Shown in pieces: positions 6,939 to 15,735 of a DNA stretch of 64,000 nucleotides. Every line of letters begins with the position of its first letter. Position 1 is the first letter of the stretch. The notes below the pieces were generated by a model, which saw only the letters and a program-made list of their open reading frames with translations, was not told the DNA's origin and did no database searches. The stretch covers positions 36,632 to 100,631 of the forward strand of contig JAFVQM010000030.1 in the NCBI GenBank assembly GCA_017504795.1, in the 5' to 3' direction. The position numbers were made by a program, and so were the translations under genes. The DNA is from Clostridia bacterium. Lineage in GTDB: Bacteria; Bacillota; Clostridia; Christensenellales; Borkfalkiaceae.

Positions 6939-9900
6939 ATGTACTTAAAATCCAAGTTTAATTTCAAAAAATTCTTAGTTGCTATGCTTTCTATGCTTAT
7001 GGCGGTTATGCTCGCTTTATCCGTTGCCTGCTCAGATGGTGACGATCCGAACGATCCAGACGATGACGACGGTGACACCACCACGACTACCGCTATCGAT
7101 CATCAAGTCCTAAAAAACGGTGACTTCGAGTACGGTTGGACGGATAAGACGACTTTTCCTTTATCGTCTTCCATCAACTGGTCGAAAAGCATGGGGTCTG
7201 ACGTTACTATTGCTCCTTCTTCAAAAGGTTCGTCAGGCGTTATCGACACGGGTGACAAGTTTGAAAGTTTAACTTCTAAAAACAAACCGTCTGAAAACCC
7301 GAGCACCCCTTACGACAAAGGGCTTATCGCTACTAACGACTACGATAAGGACGATGACGAAAAGAAGGTTAACCCCAACGTTGCAGGTAAAAAAGTTTTA
7401 ATGATAAACAACCAAAACAACGGTATGGGTACTGCTCAGTCTTACAAGGCGACTTCTTCTATCTCGGTAGCGGTTGACGAGTTTTCTATCCTTTCTTTCT
7501 GGATAAAAACTGCTAACCTTAGTAGTTATTACACGCAAAACCCCGGCGCTTACGTTAAAATCGGTAGCAATAACGGCTCTGCCCCGTACGACGATTTCTT
7601 TATTAGAGGAATCAACACTAAGGGCGAGTGGGCACAGTTTAATATCGGGCTTAAAGGTTCGTCGCTCAACACCACTACCGTTAACTTAACTATCGGTCTT
7701 GGCGAAGGTAACGGCACCGACCAAAACGGTTTCGTTGAAGGCTTTACCTTTATCGATAATGTTTCTGTAAAAACGGTAAACGAAGCAGATTATGAAAGCG
7801 CGTCTACCACGGAAATTAAAGCAAACGATTTTGATGCCGAATCGGTAATACTTCCGTCTACTTACGTTTATAAAGACAACGAGTTAACTAGCACCGTAAT
7901 TACCGATAAATACAGCGTAATTTCTTACAAACTTAATTTCGATAAAGAATTTGCAACCACGGCGCTTAGCGGTAGCGTTCAATTTAGCACCACTAAACAC
8001 GGTTACGATTACACCGGCGCAAGCGCAAATAAAATAGGCGTAGGCAACCTTGCTACTACTAAGGCTATAATTCCTTCGGCGTTTGGCGATAACGATAGTT
8101 TTGATAGCCTTGTGTATATGAACTTTGTAAAACACTCGTCGGCAAACTTCGTAACTACCCCCGTTTCGATAAGCGCAGGCGGATATAAATACGTTACCTT
8201 CTTTGCAAAGGTAAACGCATCTAACGTAAACTCTGACAAACTCACGATTGACGTTATTGACAAAAACGGCGATATCGCCGATCAAGACGTTTCGCTTTTT
8301 GCATCGTTTGACACTTCGGCACTCGAAAGCGAAAGATACAACGACTGGATTAAATATCAAGCGTTTATCAACAACCCCACCGACAAGGACACTTCGTTTG
8401 AACTTAAATTCACCTTTGGTTCTGACAAAGATTTTAGTGACGCTTACGCACTTCAAACGGGCTACGCTATAATTGCCGACCTTAAAGTTGCCGATGCGGA
8501 CGAAACTTCTTACAATAAATCAACCACTTCGGCTCAACTCGTTAAAAAGCAAGTTTACGGCGAATACATCTCTTACTCGAAAGTAACCGAAGACGAAACG
8601 GGTGACGACGTTTACGGCATTTCAGTTGACAAAACTCAAACCTTTACCCTTAAAGAAGTTCCTGCAACCAACGTTATAGGTTACAACTTTAAGTCGGATA
8701 AATCAACTACCGCTTACGGTATTATCAACAGCAAATACTACAACGAAACGACTAACGTTTACGGTTCTAGCACCACGTTTAGCAATAACTTAGTTGGTTT
8801 AAGCGGTCTTAATAGCGTTGGTAACGAATACGCGCAAGTTGTTATAATGGACAACAAGGAATTAGCATATTCGAGATTCGTAACCACTACTCACACGGTA
8901 AGCGCTGAAACAGTTAGCAAAATTACCGTTAAAGTTAAAGCGTACGGTATCGCCGTTGCAAACGTATCGCTCGTAACTTCTTCGCTTGACGCGGAAGAAC
9001 TCGAATATCAAGTAATTGACTTCAAGGTTGGTGATTTTAGCCAAAAACTTTCGTCTAAGATAACCGCTACGTCGTATCAAAAAGACGGGTGGACGACCGT
9101 TCACTACTACGTTCAAGCAGGCAACGAAGACGTGACGCTTAGAGTAATGGTATCAAACGGTAGTAAACAAACCGCATCGCAAGGCGTAGTTCTTTTCGAA
9201 GGCGTTACCTTTACAACGGTTGATAGCGCTAAGGTTCAAGCCGACAAGAGCGCGCTCAAACTTAACTTTACTCAATACGCAAACAGCCTTTCGGACGCTA
9301 CGTTAAAGCCCGAATACGCGTTCACTTCTAAAATGGATACGAGAAAGCCTTCTACCGTAAAATCTGACGGGGAAGACAGTGAAGTTATTGAAACTATTCA
9401 ATACTACAACCCCACCGAAGTATTCCTTGGTAACGAGTACGCTAAGTTCGTTTCTTACGAAACCTTAAATGCTGACGACGTTATTGACAACACTACCCCG
9501 TCTACCGATAACGACAGTTCGACCGACACGCCTACTGACGAAGGTTATTCTGTAAGTTTAGACGTAACGCTTCAAATTTCTTCGATTATAATTGCAGTAG
9601 TTTTAATCGCCGTTATGATTACTATCTTAATTAGAAACGGCCTTAAAAAGAGAGCAAAACGCAAGGCAAAAACTCAATCTTACTACGAAGAAAATTCAGG
9701 GTTTGATAGAAACACCCGTGAAAAAACTCTTAAAAAGATAGCCGAAAAGAAGGCAAAAATTGCCCTTGCTAGCGACGATGAAGAATACGATTACGACGCT
9801 GCTGAAAAGGTTGACGAATCGGAAGAAGTTGAAACCGTTGAAGAAGTAGTTGAAGAAACTGCGGAAGACGTTTTAGAAGAAACTTCGAAAGAAGAAAGCG

Positions 9901-9962
9901 TTGAAATAGAAGAAGTAGTTGAAGAAACTACCGAAACTGAAAGCGATAACGCTAACGAATAA
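6939..9962 (+). CDS. Large surface lipoprotein with C-terminal membrane segment and acidic tail
   Basis: A 1007-residue protein of unknown function. It starts with a basic stretch and a hydrophobic signal ending in the lipobox LSVAC, followed by a low-complexity Asp-rich linker (to about residue 50). The large central part is threonine/serine-rich, beta-type and suggests repeated carbohydrate-binding-like modules (NGDFEYGW and similar phrases), but I cannot assign a named domain. Near residue 880 a Thr/Asp/Ser linker leads to a single transmembrane helix (SSIIIAVVLIAVMITILI), a basic stop-transfer cluster and an extremely Glu/Val-rich tail of about 90 residues. Having both a lipid anchor and a C-terminal membrane span is odd. 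Confidence 0.75.
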   Translation: MYLKSKFNFKKFLVAMLSMLMAVMLALSVACSDGDDPNDPDDDDGDTTTTTAIDHQVLKNGDFEYGWTDKTTFPLSSSINWSKSMGSDVTIAPSSKGSSGVIDTGDKFESLTSKNKPSENPSTPYDKGLIATNDYDKDDDEKKVNPNVAGKKVLMINNQNNGMGTAQSYKATSSISVAVDEFSILSFWIKTANLSSYYTQNPGAYVKIGSNNGSAPYDDFFIRGINTKGEWAQFNIGLKGSSLNTTTVNLTIGLGEGNGTDQNGFVEGFTFIDNVSVKTVNEADYESASTTEIKANDFDAESVILPSTYVYKDNELTSTVITDKYSVISYKLNFDKEFATTALSGSVQFSTTKHGYDYTGASANKIGVGNLATTKAIIPSAFGDNDSFDSLVYMNFVKHSSANFVTTPVSISAGGYKYVTFFAKVNASNVNSDKLTIDVIDKNGDIADQDVSLFASFDTSALESERYNDWIKYQAFINNPTDKDTSFELKFTFGSDKDFSDAYALQTGYAIIADLKVADADETSYNKSTTSAQLVKKQVYGEYISYSKVTEDETGDDVYGISVDKTQTFTLKEVPATNVIGYNFKSDKSTTAYGIINSKYYNETTNVYGSSTTFSNNLVGLSGLNSVGNEYAQVVIMDNKELAYSRFVTTTHTVSAETVSKITVKVKAYGIAVANVSLVTSSLDAEELEYQVIDFKVGDFSQKLSSKITATSYQKDGWTTVHYYVQAGNEDVTLRVMVSNGSKQTASQGVVLFEGVTFTTVDSAKVQADKSALKLNFTQYANSLSDATLKPEYAFTSKMDTRKPSTVKSDGEDSEVIETIQYYNPTEVFLGNEYAKFVSYETLNADDVIDNTTPSTDNDSSTDTPTDEGYSVSLDVTLQISSIIIAVVLIAVMITILIRNGLKKRAKRKAKTQSYYEENSGFDRNTREKTLKKIAEKKAKIALASDDEEYDYDAAEKVDESEEVETVEEVVEETAEDVLEETSKEESVEIEEVVEETTETESDNANE

Positions 9963-9972
9963 CAACTAAATT

Positions 9973-10006
9973 AAAAGACTGCTTTTTGAAAAAGCAGTCT
10001 TTTTTT
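9973..10006. terminator. Bidirectional terminator between lipoprotein and trmO
   Basis: A long stem, AAAAGACTGCTTTTT against AAAAAGCAGTCTTTT, with a very short loop, serves both convergent genes. Confidence 0.85.
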
Positions 10007-10661
10007 ATTTGGTTATTTCCTTTATATATAAGGTATCACCGCTAACGGTAAATTTTACGTTATACTCCCCGTAAGTCATACCGTAAACCCTACTCTCGTC
10101 CGTTTGGTACGACGGGCGCGGGTCGTTTTCTAAGCAAGTAATAATATCTTGTTTAACGGTTTTTTCAAGCCCGTCTAAAACGCTTTGATTTTCCACCTTT
10201 AACTTATAATTAAAAAACTCTTGGGCGTAACCGCAGTTAGCGTCTTCGTGGCAGTCGGTAAAAGTGAGATAGGGCTTTATATCGTAAATAGGCGTTCCGT
10301 CTAAAAGGTCCGCACCCGAAACGATAAGCCTACCTTTTTCCACCCTTTCAAGTTTAACCGACGATAGCCCCAGTCCATTTGGTCTATACGGCGAACGGCT
10401 TGCAAACACTCCCACCTTTTTATTACCGCCAAGCCGTGGCGGACGAACGCTGAGTTGATATTTTCCATTCGTTTTAGAAAAGCCGAATATTAGCCAAATA
10501 TGTGAAAACCCGTCAAGACATTTAACGGCTATCTCGCTTGAAAATTCCTTTTCAAACTCTATCGTAGATAGTATTTTAGCCTTTCCACTTTGGCGGGGTA
10601 TTCCAAACTTGTCCTTAAACGCGTTTTTAATATGCGCTACGGGTTTAATTTCTTTAATCAT
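10005..10661 (-). CDS. trmO: tRNA (N6-threonylcarbamoyladenosine(37)-N6)-methyltransferase TrmO
   Basis: A 218-residue protein of the YaeB/TsaA family, which methylates t6A37 to m6t6A in tRNA-Thr using SAM. Diagnostic stretches are KFGIPRQSG near residue 19, LDGFSHIWLIFGF near 49, the RPPRLGG loop, GVFASRSPYRPNGLG, and the C-terminal DIKPYL. The C-terminal extra domain is present, as in the E. coli-length form. It overlaps the end of the MocR-like gene by 8 bp and its ribosome binding site (AAGGAAG) is inside that gene, so the two are co-transcribed. Confidence 0.9.
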   Translation of the reverse strand: MIKEIKPVAHIKNAFKDKFGIPRQSGKAKILSTIEFEKEFSSEIAVKCLDGFSHIWLIFGFSKTNGKYQLSVRPPRLGGNKKVGVFASRSPYRPNGLGLSSVKLERVEKGRLIVSGADLLDGTPIYDIKPYLTFTDCHEDANCGYAQEFFNYKLKVENQSVLDGLEKTVKQDIITCLENDPRPSYQTDESRVYGMTYGEYNVKFTVSGDTLYIKEITK

Positions 10662-11703
10662 TTTTATTCATCTTCCTTCTAATTCTATTTAAGTGGCGCT
10701 CAAAACTACCGCTGTTTATAAACTCGGCTAAAACGTACTGGTCAAGCACGGGCACAGAACACGCAAACCCTTTTAACTTATTATTATATATAGATAAGAG
10801 AGTTTTAGGAATTATCATATAACCTATTCGCATAGACGCCGATAAACTCTTAGAAAAAGTGTTTACGTAAATCACCCTTTTCCCACCGCTTAAACTGTAT
10901 AGCGTTTCAATAGGGTTTCCCGGAATAAAGAACTCGCTTGCAAAATCGTCTTCAATTACGAAACTGTTATTCTCTTTCGCCCAAGATAGGTATTCGTAAC
11001 GCTTTTTAACGCTAGCCGTCACGCAAGACGGGTAACTATTGAACGGCGTTACGTGCAAAACGTCAAACTTTTTACTTTGTAGTTCTTCACTCTTTATACC
11101 GTCACTACCCATATCAAGACGGCACACCTTAACCCCTTCTTGATTGTAAACCATTTCAATTTGCTTGTACGACGGGTTTTCTATCCCGTAAATTTTATCT
11201 CTACCTAAGATTTTAATAGCCGTTTCGTACAGTTGCTCAGCCCCCGAACCTATTATAATTTGCCTAGGCTCAACGCTTATGCCCCTATACCTTGAAAGAT
11301 AATCGGATATCGCGTTTCTTAAAACCGCACAGCCCTCGGTTGGGGCTTTTATAAATAGTTCTTTATCCCTTTCAGATATAACCTTTCTAACCGTTTTGAA
11401 CCAAAGCGAATACTCAAACGGCTCGCTTTTATCCACCTTTGGCTCGATAAGTTTTTCTCTTTTTACCGCGCTTTCTTGCTCGCTATATAACGGATTTATA
11501 TCGCTAACGAAATAACCACTGCGCTCTTTTGGGGTGATATACCCTTCTTGCTCTAATATGCCGTAAGCCGTTTCAACGGTAATTTGGCTATACCCCGTAA
11601 TATCCGCCATCACTCTTTTAGACGGTAACTTATCCCCCGCCTTATACTCGCCTGAGATTATATCCTTTTTTAATTTTTCGTATATACTGTAATACTTTTT
11701 CAT
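10654..11703 (-). CDS. MocR/PdxR-type GntR regulator with shortened aminotransferase domain
   Basis: A 349-residue protein. Residues 1-70 form a GntR winged helix-turn-helix (YEKLKKDIISGEYKAGDKLP, then GYSQITVETAYGILEQEGY). The rest resembles a class I/II aminotransferase, including the NTFSKSLSASMRIGY segment whose lysine binds PLP in MocR proteins. MocR proteins are usually 430-500 residues; this one stops at FERHLNRIRRKM, so about 90 C-terminal residues are missing. The stop lies inside the trmO ribosome-binding region. It is divergent from pyridoxal kinase, which suggests a PdxR-like role: sensing PLP and controlling vitamin B6 salvage. Whether the short form is functional is open. Confidence 0.85.
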   Translation of the reverse strand: MKKYYSIYEKLKKDIISGEYKAGDKLPSKRVMADITGYSQITVETAYGILEQEGYITPKERSGYFVSDINPLYSEQESAVKREKLIEPKVDKSEPFEYSLWFKTVRKVISERDKELFIKAPTEGCAVLRNAISDYLSRYRGISVEPRQIIIGSGAEQLYETAIKILGRDKIYGIENPSYKQIEMVYNQEGVKVCRLDMGSDGIKSEELQSKKFDVLHVTPFNSYPSCVTASVKKRYEYLSWAKENNSFVIEDDFASEFFIPGNPIETLYSLSGGKRVIYVNTFSKSLSASMRIGYMIIPKTLLSIYNNKLKGFACSVPVLDQYVLAEFINSGSFERHLNRIRRKMNKND

Positions 11704-11765
11704 ATCTGGTTATATAAAATTCTCTTATTTTGATTATTTTAATAATACCACATTTCAATTATAAT

Positions 11766-11780
11766 GTAAATAACATTTAC
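11766..11780. promoter_or_regulatory. Inverted repeat in the mocR-pdxK divergent promoter region
   Basis: GTAAAT and ATTTAC flank a 3-bp centre, right after a TATAAT sequence at 11760-11765 in the 99-bp gap between the two divergent genes. A regulator site is a plausible reading, most likely for the MocR-like protein. Confidence 0.35.
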
Positions 11781-11802
11781 TTGACTAATAAGGAGAATTT
11801 TT

Positions 11803-12636
11803 ATGAACTATCCTAAAATTTTAACAATACAAGACATATCTTGCGTAGGTCAATGCTCTTTAACCGTAGCGCTTCCTATACTATCCGCTTGCGGAATTGA
11901 AACTTGCATACTTCCGTCTGCCGTACTATCTACTCACACGGCGGGCTTTAAGGGGTTCACGTTTAGAGATTTAGCAAGTGATATGCCTGCAATTTTTAGT
12001 CACTGGAAAAGTGAAAACATTGAGTTTGACGGAATTTACACGGGTTATTTAGGTAGCAAAGAACAAGTTGACTATATAGTAGATTTTGCTCTTCCGCTAC
12101 TTAAAAAAGGCGCTAAACTCATAGTAGACCCCGCCTTTGCCGATAACGGTAAACTCTATCCTATTTTTAACGACGAGTACGTTGAAAAAATGAAAGACCT
12201 TGTAAGATGCGCCGACTATTTACTTCCCAACCTTACCGAAGCCTGCTTTTTAACGGGAATTGAGTATAAAACGAAATACGATAAAGAGTATATCCTTTCG
12301 GTTATGAAAGCGCTTTGCGATATGGGAGCAAAAGCGGTAGTTTTAACGGGCGTTTCTTTTGAAAACGGGTTTACGGGCGTTGCGGTATACGAAAACGGCA
12401 ACTACTCGTACTATAAACACGAACTTTTACCAAACAGTTGCCACGGCACGGGTGACATTTACGCTTCGGCTTTTTCGGGGGCGCTCTTTAAGGGGTATAG
12501 CGCGATAAATTCGGCTAAAATCGCGGCGGACTATACCGTTAAATGCATAAAGTGTACCGCGGGCGATAAGTCGCACTGGTACGGCGCTAAGTTCGAGCCT
12601 TGCCTTATTGAACTTATTAAAGCGATAAACGCTTGA
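11803..12636 (+). CDS. Pyridoxal/pyridoxamine kinase
   Basis: A 277-residue member of the ribokinase-like PdxK/PdxY group, which phosphorylates vitamin B6 vitamers with ATP. Visible marks are the start ILTIQDISCVGQCSLTVALP, FDGIYTGYLGS, the substrate-lid region, LIVDPAFADNG, LLPNLTEA and the catalytic GTGD (around residue 216, in HGTGDIYASAFSG). The ribosome binding site AAGGAG is ideally placed. The stop codon TGA overlaps the -35 box of the T-box promoter downstream. Together with the divergent MocR gene it forms a B6 salvage unit. Confidence 0.9.
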   Translation: MNYPKILTIQDISCVGQCSLTVALPILSACGIETCILPSAVLSTHTAGFKGFTFRDLASDMPAIFSHWKSENIEFDGIYTGYLGSKEQVDYIVDFALPLLKKGAKLIVDPAFADNGKLYPIFNDEYVEKMKDLVRCADYLLPNLTEACFLTGIEYKTKYDKEYILSVMKALCDMGAKAVVLTGVSFENGFTGVAVYENGNYSYYKHELLPNSCHGTGDIYASAFSGALFKGYSAINSAKIAADYTVKCIKCTAGDKSHWYGAKFEPCLIELIKAINA

Positions 12637-12661
12637 CAATAAAAAAAAATCGTGGTATTAT
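12633..12661 (+). promoter_or_regulatory. Promoter of the T-box / trpB2 unit
   Basis: A consensus TTGACA (12633-12638), a 17-bp spacer and TATTAT (12656-12661). The -35 overlaps the stop codon of the kinase gene. Confidence 0.8.
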
Positions 12662-12666
12662 TTAGA

Positions 12667-12930
12667 AAACCGATGAGAAAGAGTAAGTAGGTATCGTCAA
12701 TTTTTGCAAAGAGAGTTGCAGGTGGTGAGATTGCAACGAAAAACACGGTACTAAATGGGCTTTCGAGGGCAAACAGAACGGTAAATTTTACCAAGTATGG
12801 GCGACGGGGTGGCTTTCCGTAACAAAAGTCAGCATATACTAGTATGCGTTAAGTGGGCGCGTTAGCGCCAAGCCGGGTGGCACCACAGGTAATTATCCTG
12901 TCCCAGCATTTGCAAGGGGCAGGTTTTTTT
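12667..12930 (+). ncRNA. T-box riboswitch, tryptophan-specific
   Basis: This 320-bp gene-free stretch is a T-box leader. It contains the stem I bulge sequence GAGTAAGTAGG near 12677, GGTGAGA near 12722, a TGG triplet at 12756-12758 in the expected specifier position, and the T-box sequence GGGTGGCACCACAGG at 12875-12889. Its TGGC would pair with GCCA of tRNA-Trp, whose discriminator base is G in bacteria. A terminator (stem CCTGTCCC 12897-12904 / GGGGCAGG 12916-12923, then seven T) follows. Uncharged tRNA-Trp would favour the antiterminator and switch on the downstream trpB2. The specifier call is read by eye. Confidence 0.88.
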
Positions 12931-12957
12931 ATACCTTTTGCCCTAAAAGGAGTTATT

Positions 12958-14325
12958 ATGGAAGAAAAAATACCTTACAAAATTTATCTTGAAGAAAGTG
13001 AGATGCCGTCGTCGTGGATAAATCTTAGGGCGTTTATGGATAAAAAACCCGCGCCACTTCTTAGCCCAACGACCTTAAAACCTATTACGCAAGAAGAACT
13101 TTCCAAAGTTTTTTGTGACGAACTTGCCCGCCAAGAACTTGACGATACGAGTAAGTATATAGAAATTCCCGAAGAAATTCGCAACTTTTATAAGATGTAC
13201 CGCCCTGCACCGCTTATTAGGGCTTACTGCTTAGAAAAGGCGCTTAAAACCCCCGCTAAAATTTACTATAAGTTTGAGGGCAACAACACGTCGGGCTCGC
13301 ATAAACTTAACTCTGCTATCGCTCAGGCTTATTACGCTAAACAGCAAGGGCTTAAAGGCGTAACTACCGAAACGGGCGCAGGTCAATGGGGAACGGCACT
13401 TTCTATGGCGTGCTCGTACTTTGATTTAGAGTGTAACGTTTTTATGGTAAAATGTTCGTACGAACAAAAACCGTTTAGGCGTGAAGTTATGAGAACGTAC
13501 GGCGCTTTCGTTACGCCGTCACCGTCAATGGAAACGGAAATCGGCAAAAAGATAAACGAAGAATTCCCAGGAACGTCTGGCTCGCTTGGTTGCGCTATAA
13601 GTGAAGCCGTTGAAGTTGCTTCTAAAAACCCCGAATATAGATACGTTTTAGGTAGCGTACTCAACCAAGTACTTCTTCATCAATCGATTATCGGTTTAGA
13701 AACCAAAACCGCTCTTGATAAATACGGCGTTACCCCCGATATCATTATCGGTTGCGCCGGCGGTGGCTCTAACCTTGGCGGTTTAATCGCTCCGTTTATG
13801 GCGGAAAAGTTGCAAGGGAAAAAGGACTATCGCTTTATTGCGGTTGAGCCGTCGTCTTGCCCAACGCTTACTCGTGGCGTTTACGCTTACGACTACTGCG
13901 ATACGGGTAAAGTTTGCCCCCTTTCTAAAATGTACACGTTAGGTAGCGGATATATCCCTGCCGCTAGCCACGCTGGTGGGCTTAGATACCACGGTATGAC
14001 TTCAACTCTTTCAGAACTTTACGACCAAGGCTTGATGGAAGCAACTTCTGTTACTCAAACGGAAGTTTTCAAAGTTGCCCAGCAGTTTGCAAGGGTTGAA
14101 GGTATTCTCCCCGCGCCAGAGAGTTCTCACGCTATAAAAGTTGCGGTAGACGAGGCGCTTAAATGCAAAGAAACTGGCGAAGAAAAAACGATAGTATTCG
14201 GCTTGACGGGTACGGGCTACTTTGATATGTATGCTTACCAAAAGTTTAACGACGGGGTTATGCAAGACTACACTCCAAGTGATGAAGAACTTCAAGTAGC
14301 AATTGAGAAATTACCTAAAATTTAA
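12958..14325 (+). CDS. trpB: Tryptophan synthase beta chain, TrpB2 type
   Basis: A 455-residue PLP enzyme, longer than TrpB1 and with the N-terminal extension (IPYKIYLEESEMPSSWINLR) typical of TrpB2. The PLP lysine is K116 in SGSHKLNSA; GAGQWGTAL, the phosphate-binding CAGGGSNLGG and the C-terminal GLTGTGYFDM are present. It would make tryptophan from serine and indole. I start it at the ATG at 12958, which follows AAAGGAG and gives the known family start; an upstream in-frame start would lie inside the T-box. No trpA or other trp genes are adjacent, consistent with indole salvage. Confidence 0.92.
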   Translation: MEEKIPYKIYLEESEMPSSWINLRAFMDKKPAPLLSPTTLKPITQEELSKVFCDELARQELDDTSKYIEIPEEIRNFYKMYRPAPLIRAYCLEKALKTPAKIYYKFEGNNTSGSHKLNSAIAQAYYAKQQGLKGVTTETGAGQWGTALSMACSYFDLECNVFMVKCSYEQKPFRREVMRTYGAFVTPSPSMETEIGKKINEEFPGTSGSLGCAISEAVEVASKNPEYRYVLGSVLNQVLLHQSIIGLETKTALDKYGVTPDIIIGCAGGGSNLGGLIAPFMAEKLQGKKDYRFIAVEPSSCPTLTRGVYAYDYCDTGKVCPLSKMYTLGSGYIPAASHAGGLRYHGMTSTLSELYDQGLMEATSVTQTEVFKVAQQFARVEGILPAPESSHAIKVAVDEALKCKETGEEKTIVFGLTGTGYFDMYAYQKFNDGVMQDYTPSDEELQVAIEKLPKI

Positions 14326-14329
14326 TCAA

Positions 14330-14360
14330 TAAAAAAGTTCGGCAAAAGCCGAACTTTTTT
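14330..14360. terminator. Bidirectional terminator, left copy of a duplicated 31-bp hairpin
   Basis: AGTTCGGC and GCCGAACT form a stem with a 4-base loop, flanked by A6 and T6. The same 31 bp occur at 16353-16383, on the other side of the DUF4085/XRE module. Confidence 0.85.
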
Positions 14361-14364
14361 GTTA

Positions 14365-15099
14365 TTAGTTATTTACAAACTTAACGTTACTTCCCCTTAA
14401 CGTAAAATACCAATATTTTTTATTTGCATACTTATCGCCGTCAACCAACAATAAATGTAGTTCAAAATTATCGTCTTTACCATAATGCAATTCACCTGCG
14501 TATAAAGCAGTCCATAAACTTAAAGGGTTATCTGTATCCCATTTATTTATCTTAAAATCTTCACGCTCTAAAATTTGATAATTTTCAATACAAACAACTA
14601 AACCACCTATATTTATATAATAATTTTTCTCACTAGAATATTCTTCATACACCAATTCCCCAACCACTTCATCAAGAATAAATTCTTCGTGTAAACAATC
14701 TTCAACACTTTCATTTAATTGCTTTACTTGTTCGGCTTCTTTTTCAAGCCCCGTTAATATTTTTTCAGCATAAAAAGTTAAAAATTTTTTATCTTGTTTA
14801 TTGGCATATCCTAATATAACCGACTTGATATCGTTAATCGCATTAAAAATATCGTTAGGTAAAGAAAATAATAATTTTCTATTTTGCTCGACCTTTGCTT
14901 GATATAACTTATCAAAAACGTTTTTATCAAGGCACGCTCTTTTTAATTCCTCGTCACTAGAAATTTCATTATAAAAATCATCTATGCTTTTATTATTAAT
15001 TTCTTCATAACTAAGTTTATTCGCATCAAATTGCTTTAAGCGACGTATTAATCTTACCTGCTCATACTTTTCCGCCCAATTTTTTGTTAATATTTTCAT
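14365..15099 (-). CDS. Hypothetical protein, DUF4085-like
   Basis: A 244-residue soluble, mostly helical and charged protein. The beginning (MKILTKNWAEKYEQVRLIRR) and the pattern of an acidic coiled first half followed by a beta-rich C-terminal part (NYYINIGGLVVCIENYQI ... NKKYWYFTLRG) resemble DUF4085 proteins of Bacillota, which have no known function. The match is from memory and only moderate. It has a strong ribosome binding site (AAGGAGG) and is divergent from two XRE regulators across a 119-bp region rich in inverted repeats. Confidence 0.5.
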   Translation of the reverse strand: MKILTKNWAEKYEQVRLIRRLKQFDANKLSYEEINNKSIDDFYNEISSDEELKRACLDKNVFDKLYQAKVEQNRKLLFSLPNDIFNAINDIKSVILGYANKQDKKFLTFYAEKILTGLEKEAEQVKQLNESVEDCLHEEFILDEVVGELVYEEYSSEKNYYINIGGLVVCIENYQILEREDFKINKWDTDNPLSLWTALYAGELHYGKDDNFELHLLLVDGDKYANKKYWYFTLRGSNVKFVNN

Positions 15100-15125
15100 A
15101 TGTGCCTCCTTGTGTGACTTTTCTT

Positions 15126-15176
15126 ATAGGTCACCTATATTTGATTTTTTAACACCTATACTATATTGTATAGGTG
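15126..15176. promoter_or_regulatory. Cluster of ACCTATA inverted repeats (XRE operator candidate)
   Basis: Between the divergent genes lie ATAGGT-C-ACCTAT (15126-15138) and CACCTATAC-6-GTATAGGTG (15153-15176). A weaker CACCTAA/TTAGGAG pair follows near 15192, and a TATAGGTGG half-site sits just after the intact XRE gene at about 16207. Repeated half-sites of one sequence near XRE genes are typical of autoregulation. Confidence 0.55.
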
Positions 15177-15218
15177 CTTTATTGTATTAGCCACCTAAAT
15201 ATATTAGGAGCTAAAATC

Positions 15219-15668
15219 ATGTCTTTATCCACTATTTTTCAAAAAAGATTCAAAGATATTATTGACGAGTCTGATTATAAAAAATCATAATTAGTTAAAC
15301 TTATTCCGATTAGTCAAAGCACGCTTTCAAATGCCCTTTCATATGGTATTATTCCTAGCGTTAAAACTTTAATTCGAGTTTCGGACTACTTTAATATATC
15401 TATAAATTATCTTTTAGGTAATACTGATTTAGAAGATTTTGAAAAGGCTTCAACTTATACAACTTTTCATTATCGTTTTGAGAAGCTATGTGCCGAAAAC
15501 AATGTTACACATTATCAGGTTGCCACCGATTGCCTTTTTGATAAAAGTAGTATCTCTAAATGGTTTAGCAAAAACTTTATTCCAGAACTTGAAATATTAG
15601 AATTATTATGCGATTACTTCAGCGTTTCTATTGACTATATTTTGGGAAGAACTGATTATAAAAACTGA
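15219..15668 (+). pseudogene. XRE-type two-domain HTH regulator, broken by a nonsense codon
   Basis: The reading frame begins at an ATG after TAGGAG and is open for 149 codons except for TAA at codon 24 (15288-15290). It matches the intact neighbour along its whole length: STIFQKRFKDI against STAFQKRVNEL, TLSNALSYGIIP against SLSNALVYGIIP, and the C-terminal SIDYILG against SIDYLLG. One substitution from GAA, CAA or AAA would explain the stop. No ATG or GTG restart is near, so the product is probably lost. Copies such as this arise by tandem duplication followed by decay. Confidence 0.8.
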
Positions 15669-15735
15669 TTATCTTATTTTAGTTAACTATAAGTATTCAA
15701 GTAAAATAAATCACATATCATATAGGAGAATAGAA

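Noticed and set aside
7884-8456. Open frame on the minus strand inside the lipoprotein gene
   Set aside because: Its product is Val/Arg/Cys-rich with no domain, typical of an antisense shadow, and the plus-strand gene is clearly coding.
12853-12957. Extended N-terminus of TrpB2 starting inside the T-box
   Set aside because: The extra residues overlap the T-box and terminator, and the ATG at 12958 has the ribosome binding site and family start.
15288-15290. In-frame TAA in the first XRE gene as a recoded sense codon
   Set aside because: TAA ends many normal genes in this window and no recoding signal is visible; a nonsense mutation in one of two paralogues is simpler.
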